From: Flavobacteriales bacterium UBA952
GTDB lineage: Bacteria; Bacteroidota; Bacteroidia; Flavobacteriales_D; Crocinitomicaceae
Direction of reading: 5' to 3'
Assembly (NCBI GenBank): GCA_002293185.1
Contig: DBCS01000006.1
Coordinates: forward strand, 1 to 21,060
Length of the DNA: 21,060 nucleotides
Below the pieces are notes generated by a model that worked only from the letters and a program-made list of their open reading frames with translations, made no database searches and was not told the origin of the DNA. Positions 1 through 7,666 of the stretch are shown here, piece after piece; the first letter of the stretch is position 1, and each line of letters opens with the position of its first letter. The translations under genes and the position numbers were made by a program.

Positions 1-281
1 ATGCCTTCTCTGAGTACGAGCGCAATAAGCTAGACAACCGCGTAAAGATTACAAATTTGCCTGAGCAGTGCCAAATCAGAATTTATTCATCCAACGGTAA
101 ACTCATTCGACGCATCAAAAAAGACAGCCCTCAAACCTTCCAAGATTGGGACCTCACCAATCATGCTGGTATTCCTGTAGCGTCCGGAATTTACCTCATC
201 CATGTTGAAGTGCCAAACGTAGGAGAGCGCGTTCTTAAAGCTTTTATTGCCATGCGCATGGTCGATTTGCAGAATATTTAA
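1..281 (+). CDS. C-terminal end of a large secreted/surface protein (5' truncated by window edge)
   Basis: The frame is open from the first bases and ends at TAA 279-281, so only about the last 92 residues are seen. They read like the terminal beta-sandwich of Bacteroidota surface proteins: a segment with IRIYSSNGKLIRRI, then W.DLTN..G.PVASGIYLIHV and a tail VGERVLKAFIAMRMVDL. This resembles the FlgD-like or T9SS-associated C-terminal domains that end very large extracellular proteins of this phylum. An internal TTG at 57 could be taken for a start, but coding similarity continues upstream of it, so it is not the start. The rest of the protein, and its function, lie outside the window. Confidence 0.75.
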   Translation, partial: AFSEYERNKLDNRVKITNLPEQCQIRIYSSNGKLIRRIKKDSPQTFQDWDLTNHAGIPVASGIYLIHVEVPNVGERVLKAFIAMRMVDLQNI

Positions 282-315
282 CGAGGCTTTAACAACTTCC
301 GCTGAGAAGAAGGGG

Positions 316-323
316 TATCTTTA
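316..323 (+). promoter_or_regulatory. Possible minus-7 box (TATCTTTA) for the superoxide dismutase gene
   Basis: TATCTTTA at 316-323 and an overlapping TATCTTTC at 322-329 each match the Bacteroidota minus-7 consensus TAnnTTTG at seven of eight positions. They sit 13 to 19 bases before the ATG at 342. No clear minus-33 TTTG is seen, so this is tentative. Confidence 0.35.
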
Positions 324-341
324 TCTTTCAAACCGTAACCC

Positions 342-1367
342 ATGAAAAAAATTGTCAACCTTTTCTTTCTTTTATTTTCCCTTTCTTTCATCGTGAATGC
401 ACAAGTGTACACCCTACCCGGTTTACCCTTTGCATTAGACGCATACGAACCGTTTATCGACGCTCAAACCATGGAAATTCACCACTCAAAGCACCATGCA
501 GCGTACGTCAGTAACCTCAACAAGGCAATTAGCGGCAGCGCTATGGAGAAGATCAGCATGAACGACCTGCTTATGTATGCCAGCTTCAGATCGGCAACAG
601 TTCGCAATAATGCAGGAGGGCACTATAATCACTCCCTTTTTTGGGAAATATTAGCACCAACAACGGCGCAAAAACCAATTACTTCAGAACTACAGACTGC
701 TATCATCAATCAATACTCAAGCCTTGACTCACTCAAAATCTTACTCAACCAAGCGGCAGCAACACGATTTGGAAGCGGTTGGGCATGGTTGGTGGTAACA
801 CCCGAAGGCAAACTAGCCGTTTATAGCACTGCAAACCAAGACAACCCTATCATGGACATCAGCAAAGAGCGCGGCATTCCGATTTTAGGCATTGACGTCT
901 GGGAACACGCTTATTACTTGAAATATCAAAACAAAAGAGGAGATTACTTGGGCGCTATTTGGAATTTGATCAATTGGGGAGTTGTTTCAGATAAATACGC
1001 TGCAGCGCTCAATGATCCTCTTTTAAAAGAACTTGAAAAAGACAATTGGCTGGCTATCAAAGAATTTCATAAGGTAATGGCCCAAACATTTCATCCGGCA
1101 GAGGAAAATAACCTAGCGCCCTTACGAACCCGTAGTGGAGAACTTTATGCCAAAGCCATCTTACTAAAAAACTCTACACCACCTGCATCTGCCAATAACG
1201 ACAAGGTACAAGAAGCACTAAGCAGGCTAGAAAAACAATGTCTGGATATCCATACGCTGGTTCAAAAACCAGCAAAGAATGAGGTGGCCAAAGATGCGCT
1301 TTTATTCGAAAAAATTACCAAAGCACACGATATCTTCCATGAAGTAGAAGGTCTCTGTCACGACTAA
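342..1367 (+). CDS. Exported superoxide dismutase (Mn-type) with C-terminal helical-bundle extension
   Basis: The protein should convert superoxide to hydrogen peroxide and oxygen outside the cytoplasm. Residues 1-20 form a signal peptide with likely cleavage after VNA. Residues 22-225 are a complete Fe/Mn superoxide dismutase: metal ligands H47 (MEIHH), H97 (GGHYNHS), D185 and H189 (DVWEH). The G92-G93 pair and Q166 (TANQ) are the pattern of Mn rather than Fe enzymes, although cambialistic use cannot be excluded. Residues of about 228-341 are extra; ordinary enzymes of this family end near 200-210 residues. The extension is helical, with FHPAEENNLAPLR, a conserved-looking SGELYAKA, C300, and HDIFHEVEGLC near the end. 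It resembles small exported Bacteroidota helical-bundle proteins, from memory only. The start at 342 is fixed by the signal peptide. Confidence 0.93.
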   Translation: MKKIVNLFFLLFSLSFIVNAQVYTLPGLPFALDAYEPFIDAQTMEIHHSKHHAAYVSNLNKAISGSAMEKISMNDLLMYASFRSATVRNNAGGHYNHSLFWEILAPTTAQKPITSELQTAIINQYSSLDSLKILLNQAAATRFGSGWAWLVVTPEGKLAVYSTANQDNPIMDISKERGIPILGIDVWEHAYYLKYQNKRGDYLGAIWNLINWGVVSDKYAAALNDPLLKELEKDNWLAIKEFHKVMAQTFHPAEENNLAPLRTRSGELYAKAILLKNSTPPASANNDKVQEALSRLEKQCLDIHTLVQKPAKNEVAKDALLFEKITKAHDIFHEVEGLCHD

Positions 1368-1415
1368 ACAGGCCAGAACTTAATCTTGGGGTAAAACCTT
1401 TGCGGCGCATTTGCG

Positions 1416-1423
1416 TATCTTTG
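1416..1423 (+). promoter_or_regulatory. Minus-7 promoter box TATCTTTG of mgtE
   Basis: TATCTTTG is an exact match to the Bacteroidota TAnnTTTG box. It lies 15 bases before GTG 1438. A TTTG at 1399-1402 is present but only 13 bases away, closer than the usual spacing of about 19-21. Transcription starting near 1430 would exclude the upstream TTG at 1411 as start codon. Confidence 0.55.
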
Positions 1424-1437
1424 TCAAAAAGAAATCG

Positions 1438-2784
1438 GTGCGTTTTGAATTAACCAAAGAATTTATTACCGAACTGCGACTAAAAATAGTCGCGGAAGAC
1501 CGCCTTTGGATCCAAGAGCAAGTCTTGGAATTGCACTACGCCGAAATCGCTGAAATTCTCGATAAGCTTACCAACGACGAAGCCAAATTCATCTACTTCA
1601 TGGTAGATGAAGATACCCAGGCTGACATCTTGATGGAGCTCGAAGAAGAGGTTCGCGACCGCTTCTTGGCTTCTCTTTCTAGCAAAGAAATGGCCGATCA
1701 GCTCGAAAACCTCGACTCCGACGATGCTGCCGACATCTTAAGTGAACTCTCAGACGATAAAATTCAGGAGGTCATCTCGCACATGGAAGACGACGAAGCT
1801 GCCGAAGATATCGTCGACCTCCTCAACTATGACGACGATACTGCTGGGGGGCTCATGCAAAAAGAGTTCTTTCAAGCCAATGTAGAATGGCCAGTTAATA
1901 GAGCCATTATCGAGTTGCGAAAGCAAGCAGCTGACGTTGAAAAAGTATATAACATATTTGTCGTCGATGACGATGACCACCTCTTGGGTGTCCTCTCACT
2001 TAAACGACTGCTTTTTGCCGGCGCCCGGACCAAAATAGAAAGCATTTACCAAAGTAAAAAAATCATCTCTGTCAAAGCAAGTGATTCCGCTGAATTGGTT
2101 TCAAAAGTCATGGAAAAATACGACCTCGTATCGGTTCCAGTAGTCGACTACCAAAATAAGTTAGTGGGGCGCATTACCTTAGATGACGTCGTGGACTATA
2201 TCAAAGAAGAGGCTGATAAAGACTTCCAAATGGCAACCGGTATCTCAGATAAAGTAGATTCGGACTCCCCTATTTGGAAAGTTAGTTTTTCTCGCTTGCC
2301 TTGGCTTGTCATCGCTATGGTTGGCGGCACCATTGGCGCTAAGGTGATTTCCAATTTTGAATCGAGTATTACCGCCATACCAGCCATGGCGTTTTTCATA
2401 CCCCTCATTACGGCAATGGGAGGAAACGTTGGCGTGCAGTCTTCTGCAATAGTTGTACAATCCTTAGCCAGAGGAGACAAAGACCTCGGCAGAATTTTGC
2501 CTAAGTTGATCCGAGAAGGCAGTGTTGGCCTGCTCAACGGCTTTATTTTATCTGCACTTATTTTTCTGGTTGCCACCGTTTTTGTGGATATCCATTTGGG
2601 AATGGTCGTTAGTTTATCCCTCTTTACCGTTATTTTATTTGCTGCTATTTTTGGCACGCTTTTTCCGATGATGCTCAATCGATATAAAATTGACCCAGCG
2701 CTGGCCATTGGCCCATTTGTAACTACACTCAACGATGTAATTGGCATCTTCATTTATTTCTCGATTGGTTTGTTGTTAATGTAA
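1438..2784 (+). CDS. mgtE: MgtE family magnesium channel/transporter
   Basis: This is a magnesium-gated inner-membrane Mg2+ channel. From GTG 1438 it has 448 residues, the usual family length. Residues 10-125 are the acidic superhelical N domain with DSDDAADIL-type repeats. Residues 130-265 are the paired CBS domains (DTAGGLM at the beginning, DDVVDYI at the end). Residues 285-448 are the five-helix pore domain with the family signature P..TAMGGN.G.Q (around 322-334) and DPALAIGPFVTT..D..G (around 419-436). The frame is open upstream to a TTG at 1411, but the promoter box overlaps that segment, and homologues begin close to the FELTKEF segment, so GTG 1438 is preferred. It is monocistronic as far as can be seen. 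Confidence 0.93.
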   Translation: MRFELTKEFITELRLKIVAEDRLWIQEQVLELHYAEIAEILDKLTNDEAKFIYFMVDEDTQADILMELEEEVRDRFLASLSSKEMADQLENLDSDDAADILSELSDDKIQEVISHMEDDEAAEDIVDLLNYDDDTAGGLMQKEFFQANVEWPVNRAIIELRKQAADVEKVYNIFVVDDDDHLLGVLSLKRLLFAGARTKIESIYQSKKIISVKASDSAELVSKVMEKYDLVSVPVVDYQNKLVGRITLDDVVDYIKEEADKDFQMATGISDKVDSDSPIWKVSFSRLPWLVIAMVGGTIGAKVISNFESSITAIPAMAFFIPLITAMGGNVGVQSSAIVVQSLARGDKDLGRILPKLIREGSVGLLNGFILSALIFLVATVFVDIHLGMVVSLSLFTVILFAAIFGTLFPMMLNRYKIDPALAIGPFVTTLNDVIGIFIYFSIGLLLM

Positions 2785-2831
2785 TGCTCAAAAAGCAACT
2801 CGGCCTGTTTCCTAGAATGAAAAAAGCTTTG

Positions 2832-2839
2832 TATGTTTG
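2832..2839 (+). promoter_or_regulatory. Minus-7 promoter box TATGTTTG of tRNA-Ser
   Basis: An exact TAnnTTTG match lies 17 bases before the mature 5' end of the tRNA, as expected for a short 5' leader. No good minus-33 element is visible. Confidence 0.6.
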
Positions 2840-2856
2840 CACTCCACAAAACACCT

Positions 2857-2947
2857 GGAGAGGTGTCCGAGTGGTTGAAGGAGCACGCCTGGAAAGTGTG
2901 TATAGGTCGAAAGCTTATCGCGGGTTCGAATCCCGCCCTCTCCGCCA
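2857..2947 (+). tRNA. tRNA-Ser (anticodon GGA)
   Basis: The acceptor stem GGAGAGG (2857-2863) pairs with CCTCTCC (2937-2943), followed by discriminator G and an encoded CCA (2945-2947). The anticodon stem CACGC/GTGTG encloses the loop CTGGAAA, with anticodon GGA reading UCC and UCU. A long variable arm, typical of serine tRNAs, fills 2901-2919, and the T arm has GGGTTCGAATCCC. Confidence 0.97.
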
Positions 2948-2955
2948 AAGTATTC

Positions 2956-2983
2956 AAAAGCTAGCCGATAGGCTGGCTTTTTT
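2956..2983 (+). terminator. Rho-independent terminator after tRNA-Ser
   Basis: An 11-base stem (2956-2966 with 2971-2981; one G-T pair) closes a GATA loop and continues into a T run. It starts 9 bases after the CCA end, so it terminates the tRNA transcript. Confidence 0.9.
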
Positions 2984-3082
2984 GTTTTAAACTGAACAAA
3001 GAAGATCTTTTGGCGTTGTCGTTATATAGCTCTAAATAAGAGAGGATACCAATTCATTTACCGGTGTTCGGCATCAAGTAAA

Positions 3083-3101
3083 TAGGAACTCTAAGCTCCT
3101 A
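3083..3101 (+). other. Small hairpin in the leader of the CrtA-like gene
   Basis: TAGGAACT (3083-3090) can pair with AGCTCCTA (3094-3101) with one mismatch around a three-base loop, 19 bases before ATG 3121. There is no T run, so it is not a terminator. Its function is unknown and it could be chance. Apart from it and the tRNA terminator, nothing else is evident between 2948 and 3120. Confidence 0.3.
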
Positions 3102-3120
3102 TCAAAAAGAAGAAATCTTT

Positions 3121-3786
3121 ATGCAAATAACAGCCTTCTATATTTTTCATATCACACCAAAACGCCAATACAGTGCTTTGGTCAAAATGGCATATGCAGG
3201 TTTTTTGCTGCGTAGGGCTAAGGGGTGTTCTTTTGCCAAAATTATGGGTAGTGGTGGGGGTTCATTAGGTTTTGGCCTGAGTCCAAATTTTAAACTATAC
3301 GCTGCCATTATGGTTTGGGATAGCCTTGAGCAAATGAAAAACTTTGAAGCCTCCAACCGCATGTTTGCAGCATATAGTAAAATATCATCGAGCGTAGATA
3401 AATTCTATGGGCAAGCTTTTCAAGTTCATGGCAAGTGGGACGGCGCTGAACCATTTAAAGCCTTTCCAGATCCTTTGTTAGCAGGTTCAAAAATTATCGT
3501 TTTAACCCGGGCAAAAATTCGTTGGTCTCAAATCCGAAATTTTTGGCGTTTTGTACCAAGCACGAGCGAGGCATTAACGCAGGTAGACGGAAGATTATTC
3601 AGTATTGGTGTGGGTGAACTCCCACTCATTTATCAAGCCACCTTGAGTATTTGGGAAACACAAGAACACATGCGTGCCTACGCCTACAAAAATCCTCAGC
3701 ACCTAGAAGCCATCAAAAAAACTAAAGAACTCAATTGGTATTCTGAAGAATTATTTGGGCGTTTCTACCTGCTGCCGCTCCCTTAA
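3121..3786 (+). CDS. CrtA-like protein (spheroidene monooxygenase family)
   Basis: The 221-residue protein resembles spheroidene monooxygenase, a haem-containing carotenoid 2-ketolase. Recognisable pieces are a central SFAKIMGSGGG followed by LSPNFKLYAAIMVWDS (37-67), RWSQIRNFWRFVP (134-146), and the closing TKELNWYSEELFGRF (201-215). The fold expected is a pair of ferredoxin-like dimeric alpha/beta modules. Known members act on acyclic or monocyclic carotenoids at the membrane; no signal peptide or transmembrane helix is present here. No other carotenoid gene is adjacent, so the substrate cannot be inferred from context. The family call is by recalled motif pattern; a related haem-binding role other than ketolation is possible. 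ATG 3121 is the first start in frame, with an A-rich leader and no clear Shine-Dalgarno. Confidence 0.7.
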   Translation: MQITAFYIFHITPKRQYSALVKMAYAGFLLRRAKGCSFAKIMGSGGGSLGFGLSPNFKLYAAIMVWDSLEQMKNFEASNRMFAAYSKISSSVDKFYGQAFQVHGKWDGAEPFKAFPDPLLAGSKIIVLTRAKIRWSQIRNFWRFVPSTSEALTQVDGRLFSIGVGELPLIYQATLSIWETQEHMRAYAYKNPQHLEAIKKTKELNWYSEELFGRFYLLPLP

Positions 3787-3833
3787 ATTAGTTTGAAAAT
3801 AGGCCTCTTGCAGGAAATTAAACATTTGCTAAA

Positions 3834-4382
3834 CTATTGGAAATCTGGATTTGGAAACAAACTGTACAAGTAATCCGCATCTACTTCATCGCCAAACTGA
3901 TAACGATGCTTGATCGTGGCTTCTTTTTGAAAACCAAATTTTTCCATTAGGCGATTTGAAGGGATATTATCTGTTGCCACGAAAGCCTCAATTCTTCGGA
4001 GTTGCATTTCATTTTTACCAAAAGCGATGATGGGCTCAAGGGCTTCTGACATATAGCCTTGTCTTTTGAATTGATCTGCTTTTAAGCTGTAGAAAAGTTC
4101 AGCTCGATAATGCTGTTGAGCCCAAGAATGATACCCTGCCCATCCGATAACCATTGCGGTAGATTTTTCAACTATTTGAAAAAATTGAATAGTCAGATTG
4201 TATGTGGAAAAACCACCTTTATAACGACTCCATTCCAGCTCGTATTCATCGTCATTTTGATGCCCAAAGATTTGCATGATTTCTTGCTTCTCAGCTGTAG
4301 AAAATATGGCATCATAGGTGTGCTGATCAAAAGAGATAAGGTGGAGTCTGGAAGTTGCTAACAATGGTTGAAAAGTCTTCAT
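3834..4382 (-). CDS. GNAT family N-acetyltransferase (RimJ/RimL-like)
   Basis: The 182-residue protein begins at ATG 4382 with MKTFQPLLATSRLHL, the usual opening of RimJ/RimL-type acetyltransferases, which move an acetyl group from acetyl-CoA to an amine, often a protein N-terminus. The acetyl-CoA loop is seen at RQGYMSEA (107-114), and the typical end of the fold at NIPSNRLMEKFGF (139-151) and the segment around YLYSL. The open frame extends to a GTG at 4397, but the ATG fits family starts better. It is divergent from mreC and convergent with the CrtA-like gene. The substrate is unknown. Confidence 0.85.
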   Translation of the reverse strand: MKTFQPLLATSRLHLISFDQHTYDAIFSTAEKQEIMQIFGHQNDDEYELEWSRYKGGFSTYNLTIQFFQIVEKSTAMVIGWAGYHSWAQQHYRAELFYSLKADQFKRQGYMSEALEPIIAFGKNEMQLRRIEAFVATDNIPSNRLMEKFGFQKEATIKHRYQFGDEVDADYLYSLFPNPDFQ

Positions 4383-4386
4383 GAAA

Positions 4387-4394
4387 CGAAGGTA
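4387..4394 (-). promoter_or_regulatory. Possible minus-7 box (TACCTTCG) for the acetyltransferase gene
   Basis: On the minus strand TACCTTCG matches TAnnTTTG at seven of eight positions and ends five bases before ATG 4382. If used, the transcript would have almost no leader. Weak evidence. Confidence 0.25.
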
Positions 4395-4434
4395 CACAAT
4401 CGGTTTCGACTAGGGAAAAATCACCTAGAATTAC

Positions 4435-4442
4435 TACTTTTG
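4435..4442 (+). promoter_or_regulatory. Minus-7 box TACTTTTG at the head of the mreC cluster
   Basis: An exact TAnnTTTG match ends only five bases before the ATG of mreC at 4448. If this box is used, the transcript would begin at or within a few bases of the start codon. No convincing minus-33 TTTG or TTG is present at the usual spacing. Confidence 0.5.
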
Positions 4443-4447
4443 TTTTT

Positions 4448-5287
4448 ATGCGCAATCTAATCGCTTTTCTGCAACGTTTTAGGATCTTTTTGGTCTTTGC
4501 AGTGCTGCAATTTCTCGCGCTCTTGTGGTATACCACTTTTTTAAGTTTTCCGCGCAATCAATACCTCACTACCAATAATAATATCGCTATTCAATTGCTC
4601 GAATGGGAGCACGACCTCACTAAACACTTTAACCTCAGCAAGAACAACACCGATCTGCAATGGGAGAACATTTACTGGCGCAAAAGACAGCCCAAATTTA
4701 TGTATCAGCTTTCAAGAGGGAAAGTCAAAATCAGCGATACCCTCTACGAACAACAATATACCTATATTCCAGCTGAGGTCATTAATTCGAGTATCAACCG
4801 AAGAAACAACTATTTTACGCTCAATGTAGGAACTGCTCAAGGCATCAAGCGTGGTATGGGCGTATTTTGCCAGCAAGGTGTCGTCGGCATTATTCACTAC
4901 GCCAGCGAACACTACAGTTTAGTAAAGACCGTTCTGACCAAAGACATCAATATTGATGTAAGTATTCGAATGAAAAAAACAGATTTACCAGGGTTGCTCA
5001 AATGGGATGGTCGAGATCCGCGCTATGGCATGATCACCGGTATCAATAATGATTTGCGCATCAAGAAATGGTCAACTGTAGAAACAAGAGGTGGTTCAGG
5101 TATTTTCCCTAAGGGGCTTCCGGTAGGCAAAGTCAGTTTTACAGAGCCGATCGAAGGTCAAGCACTTTGGAAAGTAGAAATCCGCTTTGCTGCCGATTAC
5201 CGACGTTTGCAACGCGTATATGTCATTAAGAACTTACATTTAGCTGAACAAACCGCATTAGAAGCGCGTATTCCAGAAGAAGACTAA
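4448..5287 (+). CDS. mreC: Rod shape-determining protein MreC
   Basis: MreC is the periplasmic scaffold of the cell-elongation complex; it binds PBP2 and activates the RodA-PBP2 synthase. The 279-residue protein has a short cytoplasmic N-terminus, one membrane helix at 12-32, a short helical stretch around 43-62, and the beta-rich MreC domain from about 105 to 270 (GTAQGIKRGMGV, GVVGIIHY, GSGIFPKGLPVGKVS are typical). The helix begins close to the chosen ATG, which supports that start. It leads a run of tightly packed genes, one base before mreD. mreB, often directly upstream in other bacteria, is not here. Confidence 0.93.
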   Translation: MRNLIAFLQRFRIFLVFAVLQFLALLWYTTFLSFPRNQYLTTNNNIAIQLLEWEHDLTKHFNLSKNNTDLQWENIYWRKRQPKFMYQLSRGKVKISDTLYEQQYTYIPAEVINSSINRRNNYFTLNVGTAQGIKRGMGVFCQQGVVGIIHYASEHYSLVKTVLTKDINIDVSIRMKKTDLPGLLKWDGRDPRYGMITGINNDLRIKKWSTVETRGGSGIFPKGLPVGKVSFTEPIEGQALWKVEIRFAADYRRLQRVYVIKNLHLAEQTALEARIPEED

Positions 5288-5288
5288 C

Positions 5289-5804
5289 ATGAACGTCGTT
5301 TACAAACATACCATTCGCTTCGTCATCTTTGCTTTTTTACAAGCATTGGTTTTTAATCAGCTCAATATCGGTTTTGGAATTCATCTGATGATACAACCCT
5401 TGTTCATCATGTTACTTCCGTTTGAGTTAGCGGTCATACCCATGATGGGTATTGCCTTTCTGATGGGTTTAGTCATCGATATCGTGTCCAACACTTACGG
5501 GCTAAATACCTCTTCGTTGGTCCTTATGGCTTATTTACGACCTATTTTATTCAAGTTTTATGGGCCAAGAGAAGGTTATGATCCACTTAAAGAGCCCACC
5601 TCTCAAGACATGGGCGCTAATTGGTTTACTGTGGTTTATGGCATCCTTCTTGGGCTCCATACTTTTTGGTTCTTTTTACTCGAAATTTTTGAACTCGGCC
5701 GAATCGGATTTATCTTTCAAAAAACGATTTTTAGTGGCGTGCTGTCCTTCCTTTTAGCACTCCTCATTCAAAGTTTCATTTTGAATAGTAAACAGAAAAA
5801 ATGA
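5289..5804 (+). CDS. mreD: Rod shape-determining protein MreD
   Basis: A 171-residue polytopic membrane protein with five or six hydrophobic segments, matching the usual MreD size. MreD partners MreC in the elongation complex. Typical features are the N-terminal helix followed by a QPLFIMLLPFE segment and the F.MGL..D..S..YGLN.SS motif around 58-78. The ATG follows the mreC stop by one base, and the TGA overlaps the mrdA start (ATGA), indicating translational coupling on both sides. Confidence 0.9.
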   Translation: MNVVYKHTIRFVIFAFLQALVFNQLNIGFGIHLMIQPLFIMLLPFELAVIPMMGIAFLMGLVIDIVSNTYGLNTSSLVLMAYLRPILFKFYGPREGYDPLKEPTSQDMGANWFTVVYGILLGLHTFWFFLLEIFELGRIGFIFQKTIFSGVLSFLLALLIQSFILNSKQKK

Positions 5805-7666
5805 ACCTAGACGCGCGCCGAAATGTCATTCTCGTCTTCATCTTCTTGGTGATCGGCATCTACCTTTTCAAGTTATTTTACATGCAAGTCATCGACGAAA
5901 CTTGGACCTTAAGAGCACAGGAAATTGCCGAAAAACGTAAAGAAATTTTTCCGCCAAGAGGCGTGATTTTTGATCGCAATGGTAAAAAAATTGTGACCAA
6001 TCAAACCTACTACAACCTCATGATGGTCGAAGACAGTATTCAAAACTTCGATACTGCTAATTTTGCCAAATTAATTGGGTGGTCTGTCCAAGACGTGCGC
6101 AATCGCTTTAAAGAAATAGTCGCTGGGGAAGGTACTTACTTCAACAAAATCACCGGAAAGCGGACACCCAATTATCAAACTATTAGAGCATATCCGTTTC
6201 TTAAAGAATTAACCCTTGAGGAAATGTCTAAAATTGCTCCCCATCTAGCCAATTTCAAGGGCTTTTATGAAATAGCGACAAGTGCCCGCAACTATCCATA
6301 CAAAAGCGCAGCAAATATTCTAGGTTACTTATCAGAGGTCTACAGAGAGGAAATCGAAGAAGATCGCTTTTATAAACCAGGAAACAATATTGGTAGGTCG
6401 GGTATTGAACGATTTTACGAAAAGGAGTTGCGAGGTGTCAAAGGCATCAAATATATCGTTACCTCAGCGCTCAACAATGCCATTGAATCCTATGCCGATG
6501 GCAAATACGACACCATTGCCCGACAAGCTCCGCCTTTGAAAATGGGAATGGATGTCGAATTACAAACATATGGCGAGCAGCTTATGCAAAAGAAAAAAGG
6601 CTGTATCGTTGCGCTCGACCCCACAACCGGTGAAATCCTGAGTATGGTTTCTGCACCATCCTACGACCCCAATTTGTTGGTCGGGAAGCGAAACATCAGT
6701 GCCAATTACCCCAAGTTAGCTCGAGACCCCAACCTTCCGCTTTTTCCAAGACCTTTACAAGCTGAGTATCCGCCTGGTTCCATCTTCAAATTAGTGCAAA
6801 GTTTAATTGCCATGCAAGAAGGTGTCATAACGGCCAATACCGGGTTTCCTTGCGATAAAAGTTTAGTTGGGTGCCACAACCACCCCTCGGCACGCAATAT
6901 TGCTGAAGCCATCCAATATTCTTGCAACCCTTATTACTACATGGCCGTTCGCCGCATTATCCAACAAGGCGTCAAAAAAAACAACTTTGCCGACGCCGAA
7001 TATGGCTTAGGAAAATGGTATAAATACATTCGCAGTTTTGGTCTCGGTGGCATTTTTGACACCGATGTTAGCGGCCAAAGACCAGGTCTCATACCAAGCC
7101 CTGCCTTTTACGACAAATGGTATGGCCATCATACCTGGGCTTTTTCTACTATTCGATCAATCTCTATTGGGCAAGGAGAAGTGAAGCTTACACCTTTACA
7201 AATGGCTAATATTGTTGCTATCATTGCCAATAAAGGGTGGTACTACACCCCGCATTTTGTTCGCGCCATTGGTAAAAATGGAGCCCTGCCGCAATTCGAG
7301 AAAAAGCGCTGGACAATGATCAATTACCGTCACTTTGGCCCCGTAATTGAAGGGATGCGTAGGGTAGTTAACGAAGCTGGTGGAACGGGCAAAATGGCGC
7401 GTTTAACCGATATAACGGTGTGTGGTAAAACAGGAACGGTTCAAAATCCACATGGTGAAGACCACTCGGTGTTTTTTGCCTTTGCCCCAATCAACAAACC
7501 CAAAATTGCCATTGCTGTTTTTGTAGAAAATGCAGGCTGGGGAGGAACCTGGGCAGCGCCAATTGCCTCATTAATTATAGAGAAATACCTTAAAGGAAAG
7601 GTATCTGATCTCGATAAAGAAAAGCGTATTTTAGAAGCGCAAATTGCTTATCAAACGAACAATTAA
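5801..7666 (+). CDS. mrdA: Penicillin-binding protein 2 (class B elongation transpeptidase)
   Basis: The D,D-transpeptidase cross-links peptidoglycan during elongation and pairs with RodA. The 621 residues comprise an N-terminal membrane helix at 8-28, the dimerisation/pedestal domain with PPRGVIFDRNG (51-61) and GRSGIERFYE.EL (198-210), and the transpeptidase domain with S327-I-F-K330 (active-site serine), S374-C-N376 and K543-T-G545. All three penicillin-binding motifs are intact. The ATG overlaps the mreD stop by four bases and the TAA overlaps the rodA ATG by one base (TAATG). Confidence 0.96.
   Translation: MNLDARRNVILVFIFLVIGIYLFKLFYMQVIDETWTLRAQEIAEKRKEIFPPRGVIFDRNGKKIVTNQTYYNLMMVEDSIQNFDTANFAKLIGWSVQDVRNRFKEIVAGEGTYFNKITGKRTPNYQTIRAYPFLKELTLEEMSKIAPHLANFKGFYEIATSARNYPYKSAANILGYLSEVYREEIEEDRFYKPGNNIGRSGIERFYEKELRGVKGIKYIVTSALNNAIESYADGKYDTIARQAPPLKMGMDVELQTYGEQLMQKKKGCIVALDPTTGEILSMVSAPSYDPNLLVGKRNISANYPKLARDPNLPLFPRPLQAEYPPGSIFKLVQSLIAMQEGVITANTGFPCDKSLVGCHNHPSARNIAEAIQYSCNPYYYMAVRRIIQQGVKKNNFADAEYGLGKWYKYIRSFGLGGIFDTDVSGQRPGLIPSPAFYDKWYGHHTWAFSTIRSISIGQGEVKLTPLQMANIVAIIANKGWYYTPHFVRAIGKNGALPQFEKKRWTMINYRHFGPVIEGMRRVVNEAGGTGKMARLTDITVCGKTGTVQNPHGEDHSVFFAFAPINKPKIAIAVFVENAGWGGTWAAPIASLIIEKYLKGKVSDLDKEKRILEAQIAYQTNN

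Noticed and set aside
2196..2753. Long 185-codon frame on the minus strand opposite mgtE
   Set aside because: Composition and absence of motifs indicate a shadow of mgtE, whose pore-domain motifs lie on the plus strand.
2784..2990. Open frame of 68 codons across the tRNA
   Set aside because: It overlaps tRNA-Ser and its terminator entirely; no protein signal.
3016..3027. GTTATATAGC in the leader of the CrtA-like gene, resembling the cassette core
   Set aside because: No paired inverted copy and no TAACGGTTT element nearby; a chance match to a short AT-rich motif.
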